Positions 32,138 through 44,011 of a stretch of DNA of 64,000 nucleotides are shown here, in pieces. Source of the DNA: Blepharisma japonicum. Lineage: Eukaryota; Ciliophora; Heterotrichea; Heterotrichida; Blepharismidae. Positions within the stretch are counted from its first letter, which is position 1. Each line of letters opens with the position of its first letter. The translations under genes were made by a program, and so were the position numbers. The notes below the pieces were generated by a model. The model did no database searches, was not told the origin of the DNA, and saw only the letters and a list, made by a program, of their open reading frames with translations. The DNA lies in NCBI GenBank assembly GCA_949751835.1, contig CATKHK010000116.1:1-64000 (forward strand), read 5' to 3'.

Positions 32138-33481
32138 ATGGAGAACGAAGTATGCGATATTTGGTAATTTTAATGCAGTGGCAAAGAAATTCCTATCCAA
32201 TCAATCTCACTCCACAAGATCCACTGTGAAAGAAATACTATAAAATGCTCACAATGTGGTCAGCCTATATCAAAATCAGACAAAGAGCAGCATGACATAA
32301 CTGTTCATGCTCCTAAAACCTGCCCACATTGCTTTATGCAATTTGAAACAAGGTTTTTTGATCAACATGTATGCCCTAAAGCACCTAAATTTTGCCAGTA
32401 TTGTGAAGGATCAATTCCAAATGATGAATATAATGACCATTATGAAATGTGCGCAAATAGGACTGAGATGTGTCCTACGTGCAAGAAATATATCCCATTG
32501 AAAAACTATCAAAAACATATACAGGAGAGGACTTGTTTGAAAAAAGTACAGGAGGAGGAAAAAAGGATTGTAGATCAGAAGAGAAAAGAAGCATATGAAG
32601 AATGAAAAGAGGAGGGAAAAATTGCGCAGAATAGGCCAAAACAACATTATGAGAATAAAGAAATACAGAATAAAGGGAAACAAGAAAACCAGCCCAGAGC
32701 TGGAGGTAATAGAGGTGGTTATCGGATGCCTAGTACGGAGAATGCAAAAGAAGATGCAAAGATAAATAGGGAAAATCAAAACCAGCAACAAAACCCGATA
32801 AGAGAAAACCCAAAACAGAATCTTGTAAATAATAGAGAGATTCAAAGGCAGCCTAACGCCAGAGTTAACAGAGATAATCCACGGCAGCCAAATGCAATAA
32901 ATAATAGAGAAAACCCAAGACAGCCTAATCTTATCAACAATAGAGAAAATCCACGCCAGCCAAATGCTGTAAACAATAGAGATAATCCAAGACAGCCAAA
33001 TGCTATTAACAGAGAAAATCCAAGAGGTCCAGATGCTGTAAATAATAGAGAGAACCCAAAACCCCCTCAAAGATTTATAAATCAAAACGCTAGGCCTCGA
33101 GCTGGGCAGATCAGGCCAAATTCTGGAAGGGGCCAACCAGTAAGAAGAGGAAATCCAGCACAAGAAATAAGCCATAAAGAGCAGGCCAATCAAAGACCTG
33201 CAAATCAAAGACAAGATAGGCAGGCAGGAAGAGGACAGCAGCCCAACTTCCAGAGAGATGAAGAACTAGCAAGGCAGTTCTATGACGAAGAATTAGGAAG
33301 AAATGAGCACTGGGAACAGCCTGCTTATGAGCAAGATAATTATTTTGCTCATGGAGATAGACAAGTTGAAGAAGACATCCTAAGGCAAATAATTGAACAG
33401 TCCAAGCAGGAATTCGATGGCATTTCTCCTGATGAGCAGCTATTAAATGCAGCAATTTTAGAGAGTATGAAAAATCAATAA
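32138..33481 (+). CDS. TRAF/XAF1-type zinc-finger protein with NRENP repeats
   Basis: Two exons; the 15-base intron at 32164-32178 (GTAATTTTAATGCAG) splits the codon of the second Cys in MENEVCDIC, completing a zinc-finger pair CDICGKEIP. Residues 6-130 hold repeated Cys/His fingers (CERNTIKCSQCG, CPHCFMQF, CQYCEGSIP, CPTCKKYIP) like XAF1/TRAFD1. A TGA-coded Trp follows, then six units of a 12-residue repeat near RQPNAINNRENP, an Arg/Gln/Asn-rich region, and a C-terminus with acidic helices (EEDILRQIIEQSKQEF, DEQLLNAAILESMKNQ) that resemble ubiquitin-interacting motifs. 442 residues. Such proteins act as adaptors in ubiquitin-linked signalling; that role is inference. Confidence 0.8.
32846..33063 (+). 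repeat. Coding 36-base minisatellite (RQPNAINNRENP units)
   Basis: Six tandem units, about 36 bases each (one is 33), encode variants of RQPNAINNRENP inside the zinc-finger gene. Sequence drift between units is moderate, with unit length kept in multiples of three so the frame is preserved. Confidence 0.8.
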
Positions 33482-33587
33482 CAGATTATTAGTAAATTGG
33501 ATGATTTAGACAAATTTTTTAATTAAAAATGATCTAATTGAGACAGCAAGATCATTTTAAATATTTTTACTGCTTAATTAGAGGTCA

Positions 33588-34376
33588 CTAAAATAATAAG
33601 CATGCATTGCAAGCAGCTTGACCTTTAGCGTCACGATTTTTCCTCTTAGATTTTCCCTTAGTAGATGCAACTTGCTGTGCTTCATCATTTTTATGCATCG
33701 TTGTAACTAATGGACTGTTGCCATACTCTTGGCCATCCTCTGCAGGTTTTTCTTCCTCTTTCTGTTCTTCATCGTATTTTTCTTCTTGAACATTCCTTAA
33801 TGGATCTTTATTTTCTTTCGCATTTTTAGTATTTTTGGGGGACTGACTTTCTTCAGCAGTGTAGCTAGTCGTTGTGACAGTAACTTGTTTATTTCCTCGG
33901 ACTTCATTAGATTGTTGCACTTGAGGCTCATTTTTTTCACTTGAGTTCGTCATTTCCTCTTGTGGTTTAGGTTTGACTTCCTCAACTTTTGGAATAATTG
34001 GCTGATTCAAAGGATCATCATTTTTGCTGAGAGATTGGACTTTAACTGAAGTCCCAGAAGATTGCTACATGATGATTACCATCTTAATCGTATGCTTAGG
34101 GAAATCGCTTTTGGTTATAGGATTAGCTTCTTTGGCTTCTTCATTATTTGATACAATAGCAGGCTGCTCGTTAGATGTTGTTGTGATATTCATATTATGC
34201 GAGGAATCTGGCAGACTTGGATAAAGATTTTTCTCTAGGCGCTCTGGAGGATAATGGTCTGGGCTTGTATTAGAGTTAGATGAATCTTGGGTAGTTGAAA
34301 CAATGGTAACAACTCCTGCAGGACCAGAAAATTCTTGAACTATTGTTACAGGTTGAGAAGAATTTTGTTCCTCCAT
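33588..34376 (-). CDS. Disordered protein with C-terminal CaaX box
   Basis: Two exons joined by a 15-base intron at 34065-34079 (GTAATCATCATGTAG), giving 257 residues. Composition is Ser/Thr/Glu/Asn/Pro-rich with no fold evident (for example ITTTSNEQPAIVSNNEEAKE), with an acidic middle (EEQKEEEKPAEDGQEYG) and a basic patch KGKSKRKNRDAKG near the end. The last four residues are CLLF, preceded by ACNA: a CaaX-type signal with Phe at the last position, which predicts prenylation, together with a basic patch that would favour an inner membrane surface. Function otherwise unknown. Confidence 0.7.
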
Positions 34377-34401
34377 TTTACAATTAAATCAACTTTTTAT
34401 A

Positions 34402-37143
34402 TTAATCTATCTCCAGAGGTGGGCTTTGGTCTCCACTTTGGCACTTCACTGTGACTGATCTTGGCTTTTTGAATTTCAGATGGAAGGGAGAGCTGCTTAA
34501 ATCAAGTTTCGAAGGTCTTATAGCAATTTTTGTTTGTTTTGTTAAATATTCCAAATCCACCATATATTCCTTAGAAATTGTTCGCTTGTGAGCGTGCTTT
34601 GGCCCTTTTTTATCACAAGGAATTCCTGTCTGCTCTTGTAATTCCATATATTTTGTAATTCAACTGCCTAAGACTTCGTGGAGTTTATTAATTTCTGTTT
34701 GTTTTCGGGATAAATCTTTTTCACATAAGTTTTTGAAGCCTTCAAGGTACTCTTTTCATCTCTTTTTTTCGTTTTTGTAGACTTCGAGGGTTTGCTTTTG
34801 TGTGGACTCTAAAAGAGTTTTGTAGGACTCGCTTTCTTTTTTGGCAAGCTCGTAGCCTTTTCGCATTTGTTGGTTGAAGAGAGTTTGCATTCTTAGGCTG
34901 GTTTCGAGGCTTCGGATTTTGAATGATTCGTCAACTGGCTCAGAATTGAATCTAACTGTTATAGGTTCTTCGATATGCATATGACTCGGCAGAGTTGTAA
35001 GCATTCTTACTGATCTTCTTTGTATTGAAGTTTCTATAGAAGAAATAATCGGTCTAATTATTTTTCCTCGCCCAACAGGGGTTTCTGAAGCTCTTTCCCT
35101 TTTCCAGTTTCCATTTTCGAGCTTATCAATCAGCCCAATAATTTTGCTTGATTGATCATGCAAATACTCAACCGATTTTTCTAAATTAATAATTTTTTGT
35201 TCTTGATAAGTCACGAATTTTCTTTTTAAATTGAATTTTTCTTTCAATAAATTAAATTTCCATAGCAATTCATAGTAATTCCTTTGAAGATCACAATTTA
35301 TTAAACCTGAATGTATAACTTGCTTACGAAGCTGATGAATAAAAATTTCATTTTGTATTGTTGAGTTTTCTTCAAGGACTTCTGGCATACTTTGTGAGTA
35401 AACATCTTGAGATATCAATGTCTCTGCATCCAAAGGCATGTCGATAAATATTTCTGATGACCGATTTACTATAAGAGGAGTTTCTTCTGTATAAACAGGC
35501 AAGTTTGAGCTATAAGCTTCAGATGCTTTAGAAGGGTCAATAAATTCTCATTCTGTAATATTTTCACCTTTATTTATCTTTGAAATATATTCTTCAAATC
35601 TTTCATTTGTTTGTGATAAATGATACTGCAAGATCTCAATCTGTTTTTTCAAACTCTCATTTTCAGCGGAAATTTTATTTTGTGTGCAGTTTTGGCTATT
35701 TTGGCTGTTGGCTGCTTTTTGGAATAAATCATAATTTCGTAAGGCTGCTTCTTCAGCTTTAATTCTTTTTTTCCTTTCAAGACCAAGCTCTTCTTCCAGT
35801 TCTTTATTTCGTGACTCTAAATTTTCTTTGTCTTGTTTCATGCTAGTAAATTCTTCATATAAATGATCAGAAGTGCTGATCTCGTCTGAAATGCTTTTAA
35901 ACCTATCATGACTTAGGAGCGATCCTGAATTAGAATCAAAATATCCTGAATTTTCTAGTGATGCTGCTTCAAAAGTCAGTGAAAATTTTCGTTTTAAAGC
36001 TGCAGGAGATGGAAGATTTGACTTTGAATACCTTGAAAGCTCTCCTTTTAGATCCTCAATTTCTTTTTTTAGCTTATTTATGATTCTCATATAGGCTTCT
36101 GGGGATTTTTTCACATTTAACTTGGCTTGGTTTTTAATTGTTTTTACTCTTTGGGCGAATTTTAGGGTATTTAGGGTATCTTCATAGTTTCTTGGATGTG
36201 GGCTGCAGTTTACTATTAATGTAGTTTTATAGTTCCCTCCTAATGATTCTTGGAGAAGTCTTGTTAGTTTTGAGTCTCTATAAGGAATATGCTCAGAATG
36301 AGAAGTCAAGGCGTGAATTACGTTTCCTAGCGCACTTAGAGATAAATTAATTTTTTTGGCTTCTTCAAGCTTATTTCCGGTAACTCCTGTTTGATTTATT
36401 TTTTCACAGCCTGCCAAATCAACTAAATTTAAAACTCCGCGCCTTTCACTGTTGTCAGGCAATTTCTGATTGACTTCGACCATAAACAATTGATGACTTC
36501 TGGAGCTGACTTTATTCATTTTAGTAGAAGCAACAGTTCTATTGCTTTCTCCCATTGATAAGATTTCCATCATTTCTTCTTCACAGACTACATACTCTTC
36601 AGTTAGTCCTTGAATATAAATGCCTTTACTTGTGGACTCTTTGATTTTTAATTCCCCAGCGCCTCCTAAGAGATCTTTTAGAGTTTCTTTATAAATTTCA
36701 AGCATCGAGCATTTAATAGTGCATACAGCATCTTTAGTTGACGCCGAAAGAGATTCAAAGATTAAAGAACTTGCACGTGGAATTATGCCTTTTGTTATGT
36801 TATCGTAAATGTCAAGGCCCATCATAGTAAATGATTTTCCTGAACCTGTTTGCCCATATGCGAAAACAGTTCCATTATACCCTGTTAAAACATCTTCAAT
36901 TATAGGCCTTCCCACAAAGTCAAATATTTCAATTTGTTGAGATGAAGGAGAATAAACTTTATCGTACACAAAAGTGTCTGCGTTATTGGCATCATGATGA
37001 ACTTCTATACTAGTGTCAGTTGGAAAGGAATATAAATCAGTTCGGTTATCAGGTAAGTCAGCTTCTATTTCAATAATAGGTCGAAATCGAGCAATAACTT
37101 TGATATTACTGCTACTTTCATCATTCGTACTTGGTCGCTTCAT
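34402..37143 (-). CDS. Kinesin heavy chain-like motor (kinesin-1-like)
   Basis: Protein of 913 residues joined through two TGA-coded Trp. N-terminal motor about residues 12-345: SNIKVIARFRP, P-loop GQTGSGKS at 97-104, switch I NKVSSRSH at 210-217, switch II DLAGCE at 242-247, and the kinesin-1-like neck entry QRVKTIKNQAKLNV. The N-terminal motor predicts plus-end movement on microtubules. A neck and coiled-coil stalk follow (LESRNKELEEELGLERKKR; later coils at 580-800), then a basic C-terminal tail. I see no IAK autoinhibitory motif, so cargo-chain binding like that of KHC is uncertain. No introns. Confidence 0.93.
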
Positions 37144-37885
37144 TTTTATTCTTATATAGATAGGAATTATTTTAAATCTAAATATAATGCATTAATTGAG
37201 ATTGCTTAATTTTGAAGAAAGCTAGCACTTTGGAAATATTTGTTTTTAGTTTTAAGAGTTTCTTTTATTCTTAAAACTGCTTAGAAATAATTCAAAATGG
37301 TCAATATTAGCCATAAAAGATGTCATAAAGATTGCAGCCTTTTGAAATATTGATATTTATTTTTTATCATATCTGAATAATATTATAATTCATCAGAAAC
37401 TACCATGATTGCTTAGCAAAAATTCAATTTTTTCTATTTTCTAGTGATTTGGTATATGGAAAGAAACAATATAATGCGTTATAACTCAGTATGAAAAATA
37501 GTTTCTTTTTTACAATTCAAGATGAGATTACATTTTCATTAGTCTCTTATTACTTTTATTCAAATACTAGTTTCCTTCAAATACAGAATAAGAAGCTTAA
37601 GATTAATAGGAGACAGAATTAATAAACAGCTTGATTCTTGCCAAGGTAGAAAAGACTACGCTTAATGGTTTAAATTCTTTAAATTGATATCTTATGGCAC
37701 TAGAGAGCATGCATATAAATACACCTCAGAAAGACTATATGCCTCAAGTTATATTAACCATTTCTTGAATAATTTCATTATAATAGTTGTTAGTTCAGAT
37801 AGGCAATCTACTGAAGCATATTTAAGCAGCAACTTCACACAAAAATGATGCTAGACACTAAATAAAATAATAAAACATAATCAAA
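37144..37885. other. Divergent intergenic region
   Basis: About 740 AT-rich bases between the starts of the kinesin and Sac1 genes. Both promoters should lie here. No gene recognised on either strand. Confidence 0.5.
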
Positions 37886-39649
37886 ATGGACGCAAAAAAA
37901 GTGCTTGATCCTCCCTATGTTTTCAATTTGTCTCCATCTCATTTCTTCTTGCAAAAAGAAAACTCAGATACTACTGTGGTGATTAACCGTGAGACCAATG
38001 GAATTACAGTTGAACAAAAGCACTCTCAGCTTCCAGGGAAACCAAAAGAATGTTATGGTTTCATCGGTATTGCTAAATTTTCATTTACAAACTATGTGAT
38101 CGTTATTACGCAGGCTAACTATATTGGACGCGTCAAAGACTCTTATATTTTGCAAATAGTAGATGCAGAATTTATGCCTTACTCAACTAACCAAGAGAAT
38201 CCTCCAGAGAGGAAAAAGGATGATTATTTTATAGCCTTATTGCTTGAATTAATCCGCTCAAAATCATTTTATTTTTCCTACGACTATGACCTTACACACT
38301 CCATGCAGAGAGCGGCCAATTTTTCCGACAAACAAAGCGCCTCTTACTTATGGGAAAGAGCTGACTATAAATATTTCTGGAACTCCTTTTTATCAGAAGA
38401 TTTCATGAATGCTGGTGCCAGCGATGTAATAATTCCTATAATTAATGGCTTTGTGCAAGCAGAAAGTATCACAATTGAAGGATCGCCATTAGAGTTTATT
38501 TTGATAAGCAGGAGAGACCATAGAAGGGCAGGGACAAGATTTAACACAAGAGGATTAGATGAATCAGGCCATGCAGTTAACTTTGTAGAAACTGAACAAA
38601 TTATCACATGCTTACGCAATGGAAAAGTCACGGTCTGCTCTTTTGCGCAGATTAGAGGATCAATACCACTTATTTGGCAGCAGAAACCAAATTTAAAATG
38701 GGCACCTAAGCCAAAAATTCAAGGAAGTGTGCAGCAGAGCTCAAATGCAGCTTTTCAGCATTTTACTGAGCTTCATGAAGTTTATTCAGGAATTTCGATG
38801 ATAAACTTGATTGATAAAAGCGGAAGTCAAAAGATGATGGGAAACGCCTTTGGTGAGTTAGTTGAGATTGTGAAAGATGACAAATTACATCTTATTTGGT
38901 TCGATTTTCATCATGAATGCAAAAAAATGAAATACGAAAATCTAAGCAAACTATTAGCAGAAGTAGAAAATGATTTATCAAACTACCAGTGATGCCAGTT
39001 AAGTGTTGATGAAGGCCTTCCTTTTACCAGAGCTGAAGTGGTTTTAAACCAAAATGGAGTTTTCAGGACAAATTGTATGGATTGTTTGGACAGAACTAAT
39101 GTTGTACAGTCAGTATTCGCCAGGAATGTTTTGCATCGGCAACTTTATTCACTAAAGATCCATTCCAAGCCTACAGGAGAAGCCTTCCAACCATTTCCAG
39201 AACCATTAGAAGACTGTTTTAGATCTTTTTGGACAAATAACGCTGATGAATTAAGCTTGCTATATTCTGGGACTCCAGCACTAAAAACAGATTTCACAAG
39301 GACTGGAAAAAGAACTATAAAAGGAGCAATCAATGATGGAGTAAATGGGGTGGTAAGATATAATATCAATAACTTCATGGACGGAAGACGTCAAAATTCC
39401 CTTGATGCATTTTTAGGCAAAGTGTCAGTAAAGAGGACCAAAGCCAGCCTAAAAGGGAAATTTAGCTCACTGTATACAGCTTTTATGACCATTTCGGTGC
39501 TGCTATTTATTTCTCATTTGTCAGCAAGTCATTTTTCGGAAGGCTGGGGGTATTATTGGAGCATATTTATAGTGTCAAGTTTAGGACTTTTTAAAGCTGC
39601 CATGACATATGGAACAGCATTGATAGATAAACCGTTGCTTAATTCTTAA
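37886..39649 (+). CDS. SAC1: Sac1-type phosphoinositide phosphatase
   Basis: Protein of 587 residues through one TGA-coded Trp (after SNYQ). The Sac domain carries RTNCMDCLDRTNVVQ, the CX5R catalytic loop with nucleophile Cys397. Upstream are typical Sac1 blocks: YGFIGIAKF, FSYDYDLTHSMQR, FWNSFLSEDF and ISRRDHRRAGTRFNTRG. Two hydrophobic segments near the C-terminus (FMTISVLLFISHLS and YYWSIFIVSSLGLFKAAMTY) match the ER/Golgi membrane anchor of Sac1. It should remove phosphate from PI4P at ER membranes. Length is close to yeast Sac1 (623). All key residues are in place. Confidence 0.94.
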
Positions 39650-41049
39650 TTTATTGAGTAAGTATTAGACTATAAAGATTGATTTGCTATGATTAATTTT
39701 TTAAAATGATTACTGAAAACAAAGATCCTTATGCAATTTTAATTAGATTTAACTGGCTTTAATATTAATATCCTAAAAGTAATAATTTATTATCTTACAA
39801 TTTTTATAAAAATTCGGGTAGCCTTATGAAATGGATTATACTGCAAGCAAGCTTTGAAAATCATTCCCTAAAGGCTTTAAAGGTGATATTATCAGAGATA
39901 CTTCTAATGAAAGGTTATCAAGAGCTCAAAATACAAGAGATACGAAATTCATAGAACCACAGTAAAATGATTATTTATCAAACTCGCAGCAGTGAGGCAG
40001 TCTCAGAAAAAAGCAAAATAAGGCTCATGAAATATTCTGAGCATGTTAGATACAAATTTTATTTTAGAAAATATAAATTTTCTATACTAAGCTTCAATAT
40101 TAAGTGCGACGTTTCTATTGCTCAGCTCTACTTTGCATACGAAGTCGAAAAACCTCAATTTTCACGTATAAAATAAAATTAGACCTATAGAGGCAGAGGT
40201 ATTTAGTCAGGAACATTGTAGTAAAATATTTTCAGTGTTTAAAAAGCTTTGTTTTAATATACTAAAAGTTATTCTAAAATTGCCAATAATATAAAATGAT
40301 GATTTAAATAAAAATTCAAGCTTAAATAAACATCTTAAATAAAAGGAAATTGCTAAAGATATTTTATAAATTTTTATCTCATATACTTTCTATAATTTTC
40401 CCTTTTCTTCATATCTTTTTTTTTTATATTTGTAGATATGGGATATGATTCATCTATAAATATTTTCGTTATAAGATTACCCAAATAATTTTGAAGATTT
40501 GCTCCTAAATTGTGATAATCACCACATAATTAGCAAAAATGTGTGATAAGATTTTAAATTTTCATAAAATATCTTTTTTCAAAATCAATTTTTGTAGAGT
40601 GATGAATGTACCTACAAAAATGAAGAAATTGTAAATTTCATTTTTATTAGGAAAAATAAAAGATATCAATCAAAATAAGCAATTAAATGAAGATTAATCC
40701 TTATGTGACATTAGAAAAAATGTTTAAATAAGCTGTTACTGTAAAGCAATTAATTTTCTATTAAATTAATCATACTTTGAAATTTTAAGAATTCAGAAGA
40801 CTTCTTCAAAGAATGAAGTTAATAAGCCAAAAAATGTAATTATGAGTACATATTAGGTATTTAAGCAAATATTAGGACTTTCACAATAAAATTTTTAAAT
40901 ATGCCATTGTAAATTTAAAGACCAGTCAGGCATAATAATATAGTAAAATTTTAATACAATATAGAAACTGTGAGGAATTCCCGTTTTTCATTTTAATCAA
41001 GTGCTGCGTGTGCAAAATTATTAATTTTAATTTTAATAGATAAGTTAAC
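39650..41049. other. Long intergenic region, at most a micro-ORF
   Basis: About 1.4 kb. The only frame worth noting is the 44-residue plus-strand frame at 39831-39965; a 69-residue frame at 39967-40176 directly after it has less protein-like composition and no family. The rest is very AT-rich with no feature seen. Confidence 0.45.
39831..39965 (+). CDS. Possible 44-residue protein
   Basis: Frame with ATG, one TGA-coded Trp and TAA, beginning MDYTASKLWKSFPKGFKGDI and continuing with a hydrophilic, basic-acidic mix. Composition looks protein-like compared with the other frames here. No homologue or motif recognised; it could be chance. Confidence 0.25.
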
Positions 41050-41832
41050 ATGTCTAAGATAAAGAGACCTTATCTAAGCTTATCTCAAAATTTTGAAGAT
41101 GACGAATTTAAAAGAATATTTGCAAGGCCAGACTCCAGCCCTCAAAAAAGTGAAGTCCATAAAAAATCTACTCGATATAGCCTTCACAAACCAAAAAATA
41201 ACTCTATGCATGAGCAGCCTGTGAGGAGAACTAAAACGTTAGAAGGAACATCAAGGACTTCTGATATTCCTTCCTTTGCTCATGAATATCTTTATAGCTC
41301 AGGAGAGTCTAAACCAGAAGCAAAAACAGTTCTTGATACTTATAACAGCTGATATAGTGAGAGACAAAAAACCTTGAAATCATCAACTAGATTGTCTTCT
41401 CAAGATCACTCAAATACAAATAAAGAGCCAAGTGGAATAGAGCATATTTATTATGATCATTTTAAAGCCAAGCACAAACTTCGTCCAAAATCTGCTTCTA
41501 AAGTAACAAAAATAAGAGATCAGCCTCTTTTTCAGACATACAGAATTTATAAACCTAAAGTGCTAGAAATCTCTCCAAGATCTAAATTTACAATATATTT
41601 AAAATCATCAATAGTTGAAAGTGCTGAAAAGAAAAAAACAGAATCATTATCGCTTTCACCTAAAAAAACAGCAGCATCCAATATTATTCAAGCTCCTCCT
41701 AGCCTGGAATTTAAACGTACACCGGTTCCTCCAAAATTCACTTCAAAAATGTTAGAAAAAACTTCAGAAACTTATGGGGAAAAGCTTTGGAAACTCAACG
41801 AATTGTCTCTGATGGATTGAATAACGGAATAA
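41050..41832 (+). CDS. Basic hypothetical protein, 260 residues
   Basis: Two TGA-coded Trp join the frames (one after DTYNS at 41350-41352, one near the end at 41818-41820), and the protein ends WITE. It is rich in Ser, Lys and Pro and largely disordered, with repeated SPxK/R-type sites (LEISPRSKF, SLSPKKTAA) that suit proline-directed or basic-directed phosphorylation. A short helical C-terminus SETYGEKLWKLNELSLMDW is the most ordered part. No family recognised; possibly a microtubule-associated protein, which is a guess from composition. Confidence 0.7.
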
Positions 41833-41893
41833 AAATGTATCTATTTATAAATAACTAATAATTATTGTTTATTTATTTTAAATCATAAGTTAC

Positions 41894-42436
41894 TTACATA
41901 TTTAATGCCATTTCAGTTAAAATATCTTCTTCCCCTTCTTCGCCAAGCTCATCCATTTCATTAACAATATCTTCAAGCTCATCTTCATCAATATCCATAT
42001 CCATGTCTGATTCTTCCTTTTCATCTTTTTCACTTTTTTCGTCTTTTTCTTCTTTTTCTTCCTTTTTATCGACTTTCAAGCTATAATCATTGTCGTCTTT
42101 TGGCCTCGATTCTTCAGGCTTCACTTTGACTCTTGACATATCTTCGCTATTCAAGTTTTTGATTTTCTTTTGAATGATCATTTTATTTAGCTCAATTAAG
42201 GTTTCAAGCTCAAGGGTTGCAATCAATTTAATAAGGAATCCTCTATCTGGAGGCTTGGCATCTGGGACATAAGGTTTTAATTTACTACTGGTAAGACAGT
42301 GGTTGTATAAATCAGCAGTTTTTGATGGAACATAAGAAACTTGAGGAAGGCAAAATTCTCTAGTGTCTTTTAAGGGGAGAGCTTTCTTTTCACCTGATTC
42401 AATTTGCTTTAGAAATTGGAGAGGACAGTTTTTCAT
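41894..42436 (-). CDS. Hypothetical protein with acidic C-terminus
   Basis: Protein of 180 residues from the ATG at 42436. Residues 1-100 look folded (FLIKLIATLELETLIELNKM), followed by a Lys/Glu-rich stretch and a very acidic tail (MDMDIDEDELEDIVNEMDEL). The frame is open upstream of the ATG for about 14 codons and reads like coding sequence (YEYLAHRFQLLLPDM), then reaches TAA; an unseen small 5' exon is possible. No family recognised. The acidic tail suggests a chromatin, histone or ribosome-assembly partner, but this is speculation. Confidence 0.65.
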   Translation of the reverse strand: MKNCPLQFLKQIESGEKKALPLKDTREFCLPQVSYVPSKTADLYNHCLTSSKLKPYVPDAKPPDRGFLIKLIATLELETLIELNKMIIQKKIKNLNSEDMSRVKVKPEESRPKDDNDYSLKVDKKEEKEEKDEKSEKDEKEESDMDMDIDEDELEDIVNEMDELGEEGEEDILTEMALNM

Positions 42437-42884
42437 ATCTGGAAGGAGAAGCTGAAATCGGTGTGCAAGATACTCGTAAAATGGTATTTATTTTTTCCAA
42501 TTTCAGCTTAATGGGTGAAATATCATTTATTTAGTGTTTAATTAACTCATAAACAGAAAAATAAGTATGTTAAAAAATCACTCAGTTTAAGAAAATACTG
42601 CTTTAGTTAAAACAAAAAATAAACTTCTGCTCAAAATCTCAAAATTAAAAAAATATTTTGCAATCTTACGTTTTATTTTTGTTTTTGGATTAATTGCCTA
42701 AAATACTTTGTAAAATTATTTATTATTTTATTTATTTAATATTAATACGATTAAGATAGTAAAAATCTTATAAATTGATAATCAGAGTTGATTATTTTAA
42801 TCATTTTTTTATTTAATCTGTTATTCATTCAGAATTCATAATGGCACTTTTACAAATTACTAGTTCAAATAATAACATTAGTAA
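42437..42884. other. Divergent intergenic region
   Basis: About 450 AT-rich bases between divergent genes. Apart from the possible 5' extension of the minus-strand gene near 42437-42480, nothing is seen. Confidence 0.45.
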
Positions 42885-43556
42885 ATGAAAAAAACCGGAA
42901 GACTAACCTCAGGCAAGCTAAATCTCAAAGAAATGATCGACCTCCTCGACAGTGATGGCTTACTTACCGATCTTCAGCAGGTAATCTCAAAAATCCATAC
43001 CAAAGTTTCGCCTCTAAAAGGAAACAAAAAAGAAGCATTCATGAACCTTCTGGATCTTCTTGTTACTAAAGAATGGAGGTCTACCACAACAGCTTCAACC
43101 GAGGCTGATGAAGGAGTGCTCCAGACTCCCATTTTTTCGGCTAAACAGTCTCCAGTAAATTCGAGACCCGTAACACCATCAAACTCAGGCATAAGCTTTT
43201 TAAACTTAAAGCATAAAAGAAATGCCTCAATTAGTGAACTTACAGAGACATACGTCAATAATCATAAACTTTTTGAAGAAGGGCAAAAAGAAGAGCTTGA
43301 TTACTTGGTGATTTTTATTTAGAGCGAATTTTCCCATGCAAATATTGCAGTGTCTTTTCCTAAGGCAAAAAGGGACTTAGGGGAAATTAAAGATGTAAAT
43401 CCTGGACCTGGGTCTTATAACCCAAAAACAATCCTTGTGGAAGAAACTACACCGTCATCAGTGATACCAAAAGGAGGGAAGCGTTTTGAATTCAAGATCC
43501 CAGAAACTCCTGGTCCTTGCTATTACAAGCCAAAACGTTATCTTATATCAAAATAA
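42885..43556 (+). CDS. PG-rich repeat protein (SHIPPO-like)
   Basis: A 15-base intron at 43308-43322 (GTGATTTTTATTTAG, the only GTGA start seen) joins two exons into 218 residues. The C-terminal exon has two PG-rich repeats, NPGPGSYNPKTIL and TPGPCYYKPKRYL, the hallmark of SHIPPO/STPG proteins of cilia and cortical microtubules. The N-terminal part is different: a helical region (LNLKEMIDLLDSDGLLTDLQ) and a Ser/Pro-rich linker. It may therefore be a two-part microtubule-binding protein. Without splicing the PG-rich half is lost, which supports the intron. Confidence 0.75.
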
Positions 43557-44011
43557 GGTGTTTAAAATAATCTTTTGATAAGTCTGTAACCGATGGATAG
43601 ATACTGTTTGGCCTTAATAATAGCTTTATAGATTTATTAGGATTATCTTGTTTTAATATTTTATAAAATTACATTTATTTCAAACTCTTTTGCCAATAGT
43701 GCCAGTCTCTATACTTAAACAAGCTAAAATATTTATTAAATAGTCTTTTGTAATTTTTCTTTATTGTTTTAAAATCATAAATTAAAAATAATTTACTTCC
43801 CCATTCTAGAGATAATAAAATCAGATGCATGCCATATGACTGAATTTTATTTATAAGGCATATTGCTATCAATATAATTCAAACTATTGGTAACAAGCTT
43901 TCCATCAGTGTCCATATGCAATTCATGAACTAGATGAAAATTCACCTACCCTAGAATTTATAAAAATCTCACTTAATTTGAGTTTTAAACCCTCAAAGTA
44001 TTTAAATTTCT
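43557..44011. other. Convergent intergenic region, no gene seen
   Basis: About 455 AT-rich bases between convergent genes. Nothing supportable on either strand. Confidence 0.5.

Noticed and set aside
32411-33214. 267-codon minus-strand frame rich in Trp, Ile and Leu opposite the zinc-finger gene
   Set aside because: Its repeats are the reverse complement of the NRENP repeat and the plus-strand gene has domain evidence and an intron; this is a shadow.
39967-40176. 69-codon plus-strand frame
   Set aside because: No family, little protein-like structure, and it starts within two bases of another short frame; too weak to call.
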